Source of the DNA: Cyclina sinensis
Taxonomy: Eukaryota; Mollusca; Bivalvia; Venerida; Veneridae
DNA length: 64,000 nt
Assembly (NCBI GenBank): GCA_012932295.1
Contig: JAAONU010000001.1
Location: 5,169,104 to 5,233,103, forward strand
Direction: 5' to 3'
Positions 37,590 through 50,418 of the stretch are shown in pieces. The notes under the pieces were generated by a model that made no database searches, was not told where the DNA came from, and was given only the letters and a program-made list of their open reading frames with translations. A program made the translations under genes and the position numbers. Positions within the stretch are counted from its first letter, which is position 1. Each line of letters begins with the position of its first letter.

Positions 37590-38679
37590 TTAAACAACAC
37601 ATAAATATTCTCAGTATATACATAATCGTATGGAAAAAAATAAGTCAACAACTGAGTGCATCTGAAGTTACATTAAGCCATCTTACTGGTCAATTTCATA
37701 TCACAGAAAATTTCGAAGTTAGGTTGCGGCCGTCAATTTGATGGCTAGTTTAAATATATCGTGTTAATCAATTTTCCCTTAGATTTTGCCAAGCCTTTAC
37801 GTGATAAAGTTCCAAAGCAACAATACGTTCGTCATTTTTAGCATCTATGTCTCCTATATTTACTGTGTGGCTAAATCAACAGGTCATCTTCACTAAGAAT
37901 ACTGAAATACTCAGCTATTGTTATTTTTTCCCTTCATACTGCATCGATTTAGTTCTAATTCGAAGGCACTGGAGCAAATATTATAGCCTCCGACCAACTT
38001 CATATGACACGGTTTTGTTTTATTTTAATGTGAGCCATTAATGACCCAAGTTTAAAGAAAATGTACAATAAATGATCAAATAGTGGCCACCTGACACTCA
38101 TGCCTTGACTATTGTCACCGTATTTACTTTGATCGATTTAATTAAAGTTATTTGTTTGAAATATGAGCTAAAGAGTGTACTTTCACACGTTTTGAGCCAA
38201 AACAGATAGAACTTACATTATTGTTTGACTGACGTAAGTTGCAGAGTCAGAATAGAAAGAAAAATACTTAGTACTTATCTCCTACCAACTTATTTACTGA
38301 CCTTATTCTGATTAGAATAGATGTTGAAAGTTAACCCAATTGCAGTTAGAGGAGTGTGTTGCAAACGTGTTCTTTCCCCTAATATTTGTTTCTAGTAAGT
38401 AGATTTTTAGTTGCGAAGTTATGAGATCATTGTATTGATGTATGACATTGATTGAACAGCAGATCAAATGTTTAGTGATATTCGTTTCTTTCGATGTCAC
38501 TTACAAATTGCGATATATGCCGTAACAGTATGCCATTTTGTACATTGTTATTAGGAGATCGTAATTTATTTATTACTTATAAGTGTTTTGACATCTATTT
38601 TGACTGTGCGTTTTCAAATATTCAACGTTAGGTCAGAAGAACTATTTGACATCGTACAAATAATGATTAATGGTTATTT

Positions 38680-38715
<36 letters not shown>

Positions 38716-39150
38716 CTGTAAACTCTAGATTTCAGACTTATTTTAACCCAATGAAGTATATCCTGCTTATGTTGTGTTAATTTGGCTTTGTCGTAAATAT
38801 GAATTTGGCGCATAAGCGCTACAATAATGCATTGTTTTAATCATGATAGGAGGTCACATACATTACAACATTGCTTCTGGGACATGGCGAGAAATACTCC
38901 ATTGATCTTTACACGTTTGATTGATGACATTATCCATGTACAATTTCCCAATGGCTATCGTTTTAAGCTTAAATATCAAAAGAATAGAACAATGAGAAAT
39001 ACAATAGTTTGATTCATATCTTGCCGTTTTGGAAAACGTAAAAATATGCTGCGCCTAATGTATATTTAATATCCCTTTCTGAAATGATCCAAAAAAACAA
39101 TTTAATATTGGCTAAAGCAAATATATAATCTAAATATGGATGGTCTTATC
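37590..39150. other. Intergenic, no supportable gene apart from a microsatellite
   Basis: Small open frames at 37847, 38312 (minus) and 38827 have no recognised family. The only clear item is the CT run at 38682. Confidence 0.45.
38682..38712. repeat. (CT)n microsatellite
   Basis: About 15 uninterrupted CT dinucleotides. Confidence 0.97.
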
Positions 39151-39159
39151 CTTACAACT

Positions 39160-39260
39160 CTTAGACGAACAACAAATAAATTTACTCTAGTATGAAATCA
39201 GATTCAGCGGAATAACAAGATTTTAACAATGACATGACTTGCTTGAGTGACAGCTTAAAA
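39160..39260 (+). repeat. Interspersed repeat family R2, partial copy
   Basis: CTTAGACGAACAACAAATAA and GCTTGAGTGACAGC match the left half of the other R2 copies; the right half is absent. Confidence 0.6.
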
Positions 39261-39459
39261 AGTTTGTTTTATATTTGTTTTATTGCATTTATTGTGTTTA
39301 TTTATTTTGCTACACTAAGTACACGAAATTTAAAATTTCACTATCTGTAATGCACACATTTTCACATTGAGAAACAGATTATATCCACTTGCGAAGACCT
39401 AAGAAACATCAAATGAAAATCTTTTTCAAAATGGACAACAAATGAAATTTGTTGTATAG

Positions 39460-39999
39460 GAAGTGAGCAGTAGCAGTACGCAGCAGTAGATAAATGTGGC
39501 AGTAGCAGTGACAGCAGTAGCAGTAAAAAAAACGTGAAGCTGCAGTAGCAGTAACAGCAGTAGCAGTAGGAAAAACTTGAAGCTGGCAGTAGCATAAACA
39601 GCAGTAGCAGTAAAAAAGGTGAAACTGGCAGTTGCAGTAACAGCAGTAGCCGTAAAGCAAACGTGAAGCTGGCAGTAGCAGAAACAGCAGTAGCAGTTGG
39701 CAAAACATGAAGTTAGCAGAAGCAATAACAAGAGTAGCAGTTAAGAAAACATGTAGCTGGCAGTAGCAGTAACAGCAGTAGCAGTAAAGAAAACGTGAAG
39801 CTGGCAGTAGCAGTAACAGCAGTAGCAGTAAAGAAAACATGAAGCTGGCAGTAGCAGTAGCAGTAGGCAAAACATGAAGTTAGCAGAAGCAGTAACAGCA
39901 GTAGCAGTTAAGAAAAATGAGGTTGGCAGAAGCAGTTACAGCAGTAGCAGTAAAGAAAATGTGAAACTGGCAGTAGCATTACGAGCAGTAGCAGTAGGA
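39460..39999 (+). repeat. 44-bp minisatellite of GCAGTA motifs
   Basis: About 12 copies of a unit containing GTGAAGCTGGCAGTAGCAGT and AACAGCAGTAGCAGTAAAG. The minus-strand open frames across it (TATAVTATA, LLLLLL and YCYCCYCY peptides) are translations of the repeat. Copies in the opposite orientation occur at 40836-40957. Confidence 0.92.
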
Positions 40000-40044
40000 A
40001 GGTCTTAAAAGATTGGAAAGTTTCAATGAAAATAAAACATGTTT

Positions 40045-40835
40045 TAACATAAACAGACCCTCCCGAGTCTTTTGCGTAGTTCCGCGACTGTTTCTGAGAC
40101 ACTTGCAGACTTTCATGAATTTGGTGCCAATCGAAAAAAATGTCATTTTTGATGTCTAGGGACCCTCCCGAGTCGATTTTACTGGTCTGCGACTGTTTCT
40201 GACACTCTCGCAGAAGTTAAGGAATATTGGTGCCAATCGTGAAAATGTAATTTTTAAGTCTAGGGATCCTTTCGGGTCGATTTAACTGGTCTGCGACTGT
40301 TTCTGACACTCTCGCAGACTTTCAGGAATTTTCGTGCCAATCGCGAAAATGTAATTTTTGAGTTCTAGGGATCCTCCCGGGTCAATTTTACCGGACTTTG
40401 ACTGTTTCTGACACTCTCGCAGACTTTGAGGAATTTTGTTGCAAATCGGATAAATTGTAATTTTTGAGGTCTAGGGATCCTCCCGAGTCAATTTTACCGG
40501 TCTGTAGCAGTTTCTGACACTCTCGCAGACTTTGAGGAATTTTGGTGCGAATCGGGAAAATGTAATTTTTAAGGTCTAGGGATCCTCCCGGGTCAATTTT
40601 ACCGGTCTTCAAATGTTTCTGACCCTCTCGCAGACTTTCAGGAATTTTAGTGCCAAAATCGAGAAAATTTAATATTTGACATTAGGGACCGTCCGGAGTC
40701 CATTGTTACGGTCTGCTACTTTTTCTGACAGTTTTGCAGACTTTCAGGAATTTTGGTGCCAATCTAGAAAGTCTAGAGACATTCCCGGTTCGTTGCACCG
40801 GTCTGTGACTGTTTCAAACACTTGCAGACTTTCAG
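40045..40835. repeat. 105-bp tandem repeat, about 8 copies
   Basis: GACCCTCCCGAGTC or GATCCTCCCGGGTC recurs at about 40056, 40161, 40265, 40370, 40475, 40581, 40686 and 40787. Each unit also carries CTGCGACTGTTTCTGACACT, CTCGCAGACTTTCAGGAATT and GTGCCAATCG. 105 is divisible by three, so minus-strand frames stay open over several units (TGKIDSGGSLDLKNY). Increasing divergence at both edges suggests an old array. Confidence 0.9.
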
Positions 40836-40957
40836 AGTGTCCTACTGCTACTACTGTTACTGCCAACTTCACGTTTTGCCTTATGCTATTGCTGTTACTG
40901 CTACTGCCAACTTCACGTTTTGCTTACTGCTACTGCTGTTACTGCTACTGCCAACTT
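40836..40957 (-). repeat. Inverted copies of the GCAGTA minisatellite
   Basis: Three units of TACTGCTACTGCCAACTTCA and CGTTTTGC, the reverse complement of the array at 39460-39999. Together they flank the 105-bp array as long inverted repeats. Confidence 0.9.
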
Positions 40958-40959
40958 CA

Positions 40960-42225
40960 TTGAGCTACAAGAAAACTAAAACAATGTAGCTTTCCTTTAA
41001 AATGCTCAAGAATATCCTCCACCAGTGCAAACATAAGAGAAACTAGCAATTTCCGTTTAAGTTCTTGAGGATTAAAATTCACGCGACCCAGTGGGCTACT
41101 AAAGATTTTTTTTGCAGTCTGTCATGTCGGAAACACACAATGCTTGAAAGCTTAAAATCCACATTAAATTTAAAGTTATAATTTTAGTTTGATGAAATAT
41201 TTTGATATTCTTGTTTCTCAGATGCAGTCTCTATTTTGACCTTTTATTGTGTCATATAATTATCCGTTCTGGTGAGTAATTGAAACATTGCCAGTTGGTT
41301 TAAATGTATTATCATATTTCTAATAACGATTCGTCTTGATCTGACCCGAATTTCCAAACTAAATCTAAAGACAACAGTCGTACTTGCCTATCTGTCTTTT
41401 GAAAAGTGTGTGATATGTTTTCCTAAGTAGTTTCGGAATACTCATTCGCATTACATTGAAATAAAAGAGATTCACCATTTTCACCTAATTCACTGAGATT
41501 TATTCCCGTTAGACACACCACTCTCCTTGAGATTAGCGATTAAGCTATTGACATATATTACAGGAAGAATTAATCTTGGGGCGTTTTATTGCGCAGGATA
41601 TCTTCATTAGACCCATGAAGCCTTCATTGGTCTTATTAGGTTAGTTCTACAGGAAGCTTCTTTTCAAAATCACTTAACCGTGATTTATTTCTCTGAGGCT
41701 TGCTATAACTGAAGCAATAAACGTTTAAAGAGCAAATGAAATCACATGAATTTGTCCAGCAGAATGTTCTTTTACACGCTTGAAGGGCGAAGGCATGCAA
41801 ATTAGAAGATTAATGTATCGACTGTGAATAGGTCTGAACTTCTACTGCTATATTGATTAACCATATCTGACTACAGAAGAAATGGGGGAAACTTCTGAAA
41901 ACCTACTAATAGAAAATTAAAAGGAACAAAATGTAGACATATTGAAAGATAAAATGTTGATTAAAGATTAAATAAAGATAATGTGAGTTAAATGCCGATA
42001 CACTGAAAGCGGTTATCTATCTGGAAATAAGTTTTTCTAAATAAAAGTTAGAAATATTTCTTTGATATATCTTAAATTCATGGCGGTCAGATTTATCTGA
42101 AACATGAAACGGTATTGCTTTTGTAAGATATAATGAAATATGTAGACTTTGCTTTGATTGCATATACTGGTGTTATATATCTTACAAAAATAAAAAGCAA
42201 TAAGAACTGTCTCTGAAAGATTGCA
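40960..42225. repeat. Intergenic with a degenerate repeat (R4) near 41500-41620
   Basis: GATTAAGCTATTGACATATA, GAAGAATTAATCTTGGGGCG and TTTTATTGCGCAGGA match 50045-50120 (TTAGTTATTGACATC, GAAAATTAATCCTGAGGGAT, GTTTTATGGCGCG), with a shorter match at 60285-60330. No gene seen. Confidence 0.5.
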
Positions 42226-42227
42226 AT

Positions 42228-42640
42228 GCCCCCGAAGTGGTGTTTTGACCTTTCAGCTGACGACCAGGTGATCCTTCAAAAAGATGGGTTTTCTTTGCCA
42301 ATTTAGCTAAAGATTAGGGTCAAATCAGTGTCAAGATGAAAACTCCACAAAATGTTGTGTGTAATAATAAACAAAAATTGTCTAAAGGAGCTATGGCCAA
42401 TATAAAATACTTTTCACAACTGGAACTTCGAGGTCAAGGTCATTTAGGGGTCAAAGTCATATAAATACATCAGTGGCAAGGTCTTGTTCAAAGGAATGTT
42501 GATTCAGGCATAAAGTAAATCAATTTGCGATTAAGAAAGTTAGACAATGTTAAAGTTTTCAGGAATGTCAGAATGACGGACTGGCAGAGACAGTTCAAAA
42601 ACTATATGCCCTCCTTCGGGGGAATAAAAACAAAAAGCCG
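42228..42640 (+). repeat. Interspersed repeat ending in CCTTCGGGGG
   Basis: Contains AGGTCAAGGTCATTTAGGGG and ends TATGCCCTCCTTCGGGGGAA, like the 3' end of 51640-52072. It overlaps an open frame (from 42525) with no recognisable family. Confidence 0.5.
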
Positions 42641-42824
42641 TAATGTTAGAAAAAAATCAAGCATCTTTAGGTTTCATTATTTATTTTTAATTGGTGTTTT
42701 TTTCTTGTTTTTTTCACGAATTATTATCAGCATTGTTACTGAATTATATATGGCAATTCAGTTTTCTTCTACTGTGAACTTTTATAGCGTCCATTATGAC
42801 CAAAATTGATAATATCCATCGTAA

Positions 42825-43160
42825 GCGGATTTAATAGACTTCTTAAATTTTTCTCTTTCTGAAAAGGGATCATATTGATTTAAAATTAATCATCTCTGTT
42901 GTTGTTTTTTTTTTTTAAAAATACGGAGAAGATAAAATGACCTTTGCATAAACACAAAAACAAACCCATTTCCTTGAAGAAACAAATCTATCATATTTGT
43001 ATAATATACCGACAGATTGCTTATTGGAAAATCTTGTATTCTGAATGTATCGTTCAATGGCGTTCAGTGAAAGGTTGAAATCAGTTTAATCCCAAAGAAG
43101 TTATTGCTTTGTAATGGAAATCTGGTACTGCTTTCCTATACAATCCTTTAAAAACCGTCC
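42825..43160 (+). repeat. Interspersed repeat family R3
   Basis: This aligns with 45205-45560 over its length: the GGATTTAATAGA start, AGATAAAATGACCTTTGCA, TTATTGGAAAATCTTG and GAATGTA blocks occur in the same order. It is non-coding, and a T-rich run interrupts it at about 42905. Confidence 0.6.
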
Positions 43161-43169
43161 CAATAAATT

Positions 43170-43935
43170 TAGGTAAAATATAATTAGTAAATAAGAAACA
43201 TTTGCTATCTCATCTGTATTAAAATGATTAGCCACCTTTCTGAAACATTTTCATTTTCATTTCGTTGCATTTTTTTTCACTTAGATAAACACTTTGTATG
43301 TAAGTAAGGACATAATCGTTTCGAAGAGTTTTACTATTGACATCGGACAATATAAAACGTTGATTCGGAATACAAAACAAAACAAATCGTTGACATATTA
43401 CATGATCAAAATGTAAGAACGAATTTCCTCAAAATAACCAATATAACACAAAGAAAATAAACAAACAAAAAATAAAATGATCAGAATGTAAATACATTTA
43501 GCATATTATAACTAAAAACAGCCTTTTAACATCGAATGTTTTTGCAAACGTAAGCATTTTGCACGAGGTACATATCATCAGACCACGCATTGTCTTAGAA
43601 AAATTAAATCAAAATCCGTATACAAGATTTGGATCGAAACAACTTAATATTCAGTCTTAAGTATCTTATAAACATCCTTGTATCTGATAAAATTTATTTT
43701 CGGGAAGCTAGCAAGCTTCCTATCAATTAACCGTGTTTTGTTTCGTTGAAGTCTGTTCAGATTCAATCATTCTCGACTGAAGCAATATACACGTTTTACA
43801 AGCAAATGATTATCTGATCAATTCGAACTGTAAAATGATCATTAAACGCTTGGAGGATGAAGACTTCCAAAATGCAAACTGTTAAATATCTCCAAGTTCT
43901 CTAAAATGTTCTATGTGAATTTGCATAAACATCCA
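43170..43935. other. Intergenic, no supportable gene
   Basis: AT-rich; weak similarity to 41640-41790 around CTTCCTATCAATTAACCGTG suggests old repeats. Confidence 0.4.
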
Positions 43936-43937
43936 CT

Positions 43938-44381
43938 ACTGCCTTTATGTATGCTTAACATCCAGGACAAGCGACGTCACTGCTGCCTTTATGTATGCTT
44001 AACTTCCAGGACAAGCGACGTCATTGCTGCCTTTATGTATGCTTAACATCTAGGTCAAGCGACGTCACTGCTGCCTTTATGTATGCTTAGCATCCAGCCC
44101 AAGCGACGTCATTCCTGCCTTTATTTATGATTAACATCCAGGACATGCGACGTCATTGCTGCGTTAATGTATGCTTAACATCCAGGGCAAGCGACGTCAC
44201 TGCTGCCTTTGTGTATGCTTAACATCCAGGGAAAGCGACGTCAGTGCTGCCTTTATGTATGCTTAACATCCAGGACAAGCGACATCATTGCTGCCTTTAT
44301 GTATTTTTAACATCCAGGACAAGCAATGTCACTGCTGTCTTTAATGTTTGCCTTACATCTAGGACAAGCGACGTCATTGCA
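43938..44381 (+). repeat. 44-bp minisatellite with GACGTC palindrome, 10 copies
   Basis: The unit contains CTGCCTTTATGTATGCTTAA, CATCCAGGACAAGCGACGTC and AT/CTG, at a constant 44-base spacing from 43941. Most copies keep GACGTCA, which matches a half CRE/ATF site (TGACGTCA has T instead of C at the first position). An open frame inside is an artefact. Confidence 0.93.
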
Positions 44382-44534
44382 AAAAAGCAAGAAAGGAAAT
44401 GTGGTAAACCACTAACAGAAATCTTAACACGTTAAGAATTACGTATTCATTTAAGAATGAATATCTGAAGATGTAGAATATAGTGTTTGCTTGCCTCATC
44501 GCATGCTAGCTCAATACTTTGGTAAGGAGAGAAC

Positions 44535-44660
44535 TAGACAGTCTGAATGTCAGTATTGATCAAATTACATCCTTCCTTTATCTACCCTAACGAGATAAAG
44601 CAAAAGAAACCAATTTGTTGCCAAAGTAAATTGAAAGTGCTCTCGGGTAAAATAATTTCA
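44535..44660 (+). repeat. Interspersed repeat family R1, copy 2
   Basis: It matches 1-130 and 58525-58650, including GATCAAATTACATCCTTCC and AAATTGAAAGTGCTCTCGGG. It lies directly after the 44-bp GACGTC array. Confidence 0.65.
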
Positions 44661-45204
44661 ATTTTCTAGTTATTTTGTTTTATAAGGCAGGAGCAGTATA
44701 ATATATCTACAAAAGAGTAAACGCTTTAGTAGAACAAAAAACGAAAAAAAGTGCAAACTTCAAAACAGTCACTTTATCAACTGTTTATAAAAGATCTGTA
44801 ACCACCTTTAGACAAGCGTGTTCTAAAGAACAAAGTAGTGTAAAGGCAAAGTCACTTTAAACAGCACACCTGTCATATATCATGTAGACAAAGGCATTTT
44901 AAACTGTAACTAAATGTTTATTTTTTTGATAATGTTTCTTCTGAAAAGAATGTGATTTAGTTATGTCATATTATCACACAAAACAACTTTGAACCTCAAA
45001 GTTCATTTCCCCAAATATATTCTTCGTACTATTCATTCTGTGTTTTAAATAAAGATAACCATTTAACATAATTTCTAGTCCATCACTACATTCTGGACAC
45101 TTCGGTGGAACAAAAGTTGAATCATATAAGTGTATTCAATATCTGTCTATCGAGAGCCATAATGTCGCTGATCATTACATTAATTGGTAGCTTCTTCAAC
45201 AACT

Positions 45205-45560
45205 GGATTTAATAGATTCGTTTAACTTTGTTCTTTCTGCCAAAGACAATTTACTTGATTGCTGGTTTCATATTGATAAATCTGTTATATCAAAAACTTA
45301 GAGAACCACAATTGATCATTTCTGATATAAAGATACAGAGAACATAAAAAGATGACCTTTGTACAGAAGAAAACAAATTCAATCCCTTGGAGAAGAGTAT
45401 CTATTATATTTGCTCAATATTCCAACAAATTTCTTATTAGAAAATCTTGAATTCAGAATGTAATGGTTAATGAAAAGTTCAGCAAAAAAAAGTTGAAAAC
45501 ATCTTTGTCTTAAAAAGAGTATTGGACTGATATAGAAATCGGTATTTTCTAGACAAGATT
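45205..45560 (+). repeat. Interspersed repeat family R3
   Basis: It has the same block order as 42825-43160, with GATTTAATAGATTCG, GATGACCTTTGTA, TTATTAGAAAATCTTG and AATCGGTATT. Its left part also matches 2615-2790. Confidence 0.6.
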
Positions 45561-45754
45561 TTGAAAGCCGTGTCCTTCAGCTTCAGCTTAAGTACGATCA
45601 GTATTTTGTGCAATATCCTGTTCAGTGAACATTAGGATATAGCAAAAGTAATATACCAACAGGTGGATTCAAATTTATGTTAATGATTTTTTATTTGTTT
45701 AATATTTGTACTGCATAACAACCACAAATCCTGCAGTCGAGTTAAAGGCACATT

Positions 45755-46150
45755 TTTATGCTCTACGAAAGGCAATATAATCGGGGACTTGCCCGTCTGT
45801 CTGGTTTTATCCTGTGTATAAGGCAGACACCGATGTAAGGATTTACTTTAAACTTCATAAGATGATAGACTACCTTGAGAGTAAGTGCAGTGCACAAGAA
45901 ACGTAACTCACCTTGGCTAGATTTTTATTATCTCCACTAAGTACATTTTGTTTATCCAGGTCATAACTCTAAAACTATAACAAACATTTTATTTAGTTGG
46001 GCATATTGATAGATGGAAATTGCAGAAAGAGCAGTGTTTTAGACTCTTAAGTCCAAGAGTTAGCTGTAGTTGCCACCAATTTTGAGTTATTTTCCTTTAT
46101 TTTCATATAGCATTGTTTAGTAGACATCCACCAGGTTTGAACAAATTATA
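45755..46150 (+). repeat. Fragment related to the 18757-20183 element
   Basis: TTTTATGCTCTACGAAAGG resembles the element's left end. ACTTCATAAGATGATAGACT, GAGTAAGTGCAGTGCACAAG and TTATTATCTCCACTAAGTAC follow in the same order as one internal unit. No right end was recognised. Confidence 0.55.
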
Positions 46151-46154
46151 ACCT

Positions 46155-47445
46155 ATAACATTTCAAGTGGCTGTTTAAAGCCTCATGAAATTTTATATGT
46201 CCATAGGGGTCTTTAAAAAAAACATAATCCATAAATACCTGCTATAAAAATTATTATTACGATTGTGCCTTTTAAACTAAAATTTCAAAACTTTTATGTC
46301 AAAAATATAGCGATTGGTTTTGTGTAGCACAGTTCATTTCAGATGTAATAGCCTGAAGAAATTTTGCTGAGTTGTTTCTCTTAAAGTACAATGTCCAATT
46401 TGTATTGAGGCATTATTATCACAAATGATGCAGCACAGTCGATGGTTGATTCTTATTGATGGTTGTTCAGGGGGCAGGATGAACATGTCATTTTATATAC
46501 AGTAAGATTGGCATGAATAAGGCTAAATAATAACATTGCTGTCTAATAGGTTGTAATAGAATTAATTAAAAAGCAAACAAAACACAAATGTTATTGATTG
46601 AAATGTTTCATTTATTTGTGTGAAGCCTAAACAGAAAAGAACAAAGCATTGTTACAGTCAGATCATTACGGTCAAAAATACATAAAAAGCAAGAAACATA
46701 ATGTTTTAATTCAGGAATTTCGACCGTATTTGTGCCTTACTTTTATGTCGCGTGATCATCAATATTCCGTAAAAAATCATTAATTAAACGTTAAGTTTAA
46801 CACCTTAATTGGTACGTGTGCTGTCTATCTATCTATCTCATCTTTTATATTATCTTGAACGCCTTAAGACGCATAGCTTAAATGTTTTACGTAAACAAAT
46901 GTTTGCTTCTCACCAGTCTGGCTACAGGAAGTATCCTCATTCAGAGAGTTTAAAATTGAGATTATGGGCATTTAGCGAAATTGAAGTGTGCCTTTGAAAA
47001 TTAAATACAAGTTCAAAGAAGAAATATATCATCCAATCTTTGCTAAATGATACAAATGTCATTTAAAAGGACACTTTACAACAGACCATTCGTTTAGACA
47101 AAAATGCATGTAATTTATAATTAATGGACAGTCCTCAGTGTCAAATGAATATTACAAAAGGTGAATGTATTTTTCTTTCGTTGGAGATTATTTTAAGATA
47201 TATCTTTTCTTGGCTGAAATCATGATCTTCAGCAGGAAAAAAACTTGTTATTAGAGAGGTAAAAAACATTTAATATATCAATGCAACAACATAAAATAAG
47301 ACATGATTATATAGCCTGCAACCAGGCTAGATTTCCATGGAAAGATCACTTTTCAGAATTTATATATTTCAATCGAATATTTTGAGCGTATAAATTGCAT
47401 AAGTCATCCTTAAACAAATGCATTTCTTGTCATTTATTCATCACT
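46155..47445. other. Intergenic, no supportable gene
   Basis: AT-rich with a small unsupported open frame at 46809. Nothing else was recognised. Confidence 0.45.
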
Positions 47446-47449
47446 TTCT

Positions 47450-47690
47450 CTTAGAAAAAAATATCTTGTATGATGAGATCGGATACACAGGAATTCAATT
47501 TTGCGTTTTCGGTAAGGGTTGATAACGTGTCAGCTACGAAATGATATTTTGATAAATTTCCGATTCTTCGGTTTCTTTCTGATGGCAATCGCGAAAAAAA
47601 AAAACGAAGCAATAGACACACGCTGTTTTTAAGGTTTTTTCCTTTTGCTTCGGAAATCCAATTATCAACAGCCTTAAAAAAAGCGAGAGA
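47450..47690 (+). repeat. Interspersed repeat family R2
   Basis: ATATCTTGTATGATGAGATC, GGAATTCAATTTTGCGTTTT, CTACGAAATGATATTTTGAT and CTTTTGCTTCGGAAATCCAA follow the family order. The central GAATAATC block is altered and A-rich. Confidence 0.65.
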
Positions 47691-47694
47691 GAAA

Positions 47695-50410
47695 AACATG
47701 CACCGATGTTTTAAATATAATATTTGTGACATAAATATAAGAACACATTTATGATGATAATAATAGTCAATGTCTTTCAATTGCAATCAGCAAAAGATAC
47801 AGCAGAATGTTATAAGTAAACTGTTGAAATAATTATGTACTTATGAATTAGGTTTGTACTTCGTTATTCTGTTTTCATTTTGTGTCTATGTTATGTTATC
47901 CTTTTACCAAAGTATTTTTTGCATTTTTATTCTCGATTTAAGAGATTTTAAGAAAAATGTTATTGCATAATTTCTTTTCTTCATTACTGACGTTATCTTT
48001 GTCAATTATGAGTGACGAATCAAATTTCATGCAATGTTATGATAACATAATTAATGAGAGTAGGAGGTCCACAAATAACGTATGCAAACAGATGCTTAAA
48101 CATAAATGACATTCGTTTTGTAGAAGATTATCATAGGTAAAGGATATGATCGAATCAGAAAATAATTCACAATACTGCTAGCTTTGCTTTTTGGTTTAGT
48201 GCAAAAACCCTTTATACCTTTATTAATTTTTTTTCAACTTCCAAGTGTCTGTGATGTTCCTGTACATTGTTCCTGTCTATCTTGGACACAGTCACTTACT
48301 TGGAATTTAAATGATTTTTGCAATTTTGCATAAATATTAAATTGTAAAAACAAAAAGAGATATATAATTTATTTTTTAAAAACAACAATAACAACAAAAA
48401 CAAGTAAATGCTACAACCAGTGAATTTGATTCTTCAGATAAACAAAACTAAAAATAAAAAGGAAAGAAATTTTTAAATAAGAAGCAATACCCCTTTTTGG
48501 ATGTGTTTTCTAATACTTATTCTTCTTGCATGTTACTATTTTAATGAAAACAAACTAAGAGCAAGTTAATATAGCACCATTTAGAGCAAAATATTTGATG
48601 ATGTAAAGGTTCAAACTAACACGTTATTTCACACAACAGACAAAGTGTACGAAACGTCTCCGTTCACAGTAACTGATTACGTTTTCTTTACTGATGTTTT
48701 TTTGTATTTTAATTAATCAAACTCGTTCTGTGAATGTCTTTGTTGTGACAGAGAAAAATGTAACATCTAATCCCACGATAATTCAAGTGTGAGGGTAGGT
48801 TGAGAACTGTGCAGTGATTGTCTGCCAAACAATTTAAAATAAAAGGATGTAACATTTATAACACCACAGGAAGACGTATCTATGGGTTCGTAATGAATAT
48901 TCATTAAATCAGAGAAAAGTTTCCTAATGCCATTGATAAATTTAAATGCCAGGCCCATCATCAATATCCACATAATTATTTTGAATTATTGTTCAGCTGA
49001 GCATTTACTGATCATTGCACAAATGTCGAGAAATATAACCGGTATCAATATAGTCGACACAATACTCGCACGTGTTCTATAAATGCAAAAATATCTCAGA
49101 AATATCTGATCACTCAATCACATGTCAAAGCTAATTTAAGCCATTTTATGTATATCTCCATATGTAAAATGGTCAAATCAATTAGGCAGTGTGGTATTAA
49201 TGTCTACGTTTCTAGTTCAAGGTGAGACATGAAGTATTTACACCTGAAATAATTTCAATTTTTAAAACAAAATTGCGAGTATGACATCAGATTAATGATA
49301 TTACATCATGAAACCGCACTTCAATATTCTAGGTGCAACAGACTTATACTGGTGAATAAAGTCAGGATTTATTGACAGTTTTTTACACACTTCCGATAAT
49401 GTCACTTTTAAGTTTGATTTCCTGTAGGGTATGTTTACAGGCCAGAAATGTTATTGGATAATCAAAACTTTTATTCCAAGAGTTTGCCAAGCTTTTAACG
49501 CGGATTAGAGGTCATGTACAAAATCAGCAGAAATATGGTCAAAATATTCTTAATTACTTTATACGCAATCATCTCTTTTACGATATTAATATTACGCAGA
49601 TAAAAATACAACTCCGAACAAATGGGTTGTTAATATAGTTGTTTCGTTTTCAGAACTCACACTAAATAGAATTTAAGTTTCCATTTCAGTGTATTAGCAA
49701 AAATATATTGTTATACACAAGAACAATTTGGTTATATTATTCTTTTTAACAATTTAAATTTTGAATTACTTTAAAGGTTACATGCTAAATAAAGATGCTA
49801 AATATAATTACTATTGTTGTTTTTTAAAGAAATTTTGCAGATGATGAAAATGTATCATCCATGAGTGTTCCTAAACGTTAACCACTTTAGTACTTGAGGA
49901 TTATATGATCAATGTTAACGAAGGAAATGTCTCATGTTTCTCTCAGATGTTCTTGCATTATTTTCATTGAATTAGTAGAGACTTGTCAATATTTAGTTCC
50001 ACATTTCAGAAAGAGTTCTATGCTCTCATTAGGCAAAAACTGTCTGCTAAATTTACGATTTAGTTATTGACATCTTTTGAAGGGAAAATTAATCCTGAGG
50101 GATGTTTTATGGCGCGAAAAGCAAATGAAAACACCGTTCCAATGCCTAAGTTTGTTTCACGACAAGCTTGTATAAGATTAAAGGAGGCGTTTTTTTAAAT
50201 GTTTGAACAATTTGGTTACGTGTGTATTGTTTAGGTGACCTCCTTAATTAACAATATTTCTAAAGACTGAAATAGAAGAAAGAATTATAATAAAATCCTA
50301 AATGTTTGCACATCTAAGGCAGTTAATGGTCTTGTGCTCATTCAGAAAAAATCCGCTTAATATTGGGTTCTTTCTCAACAAAATGTATGCTTTTATCTCC
50401 TTATTCTGAA
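47695..50410. other. Intergenic; one R4 repeat copy
   Basis: 50020-50130 matches 41500-41620 (family R4). The minus-strand frame at 48767-48973 has no recognised family. No other element seen. Confidence 0.45.
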
Positions 50411-50418
50411 GTCTAGTC

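Noticed and set aside
39362..40102. Overlapping minus-strand open frames up to 153 codons
   Set aside because: They are translations of the 44-bp GCAGTA minisatellite in three frames, with low-complexity peptides.
40388..40612. Minus-strand repeat protein TGKIDSGGSLDLKNY
   Set aside because: It follows from the 105-bp period being divisible by three. No transcript signals and no family, so kept only as a question in the findings.
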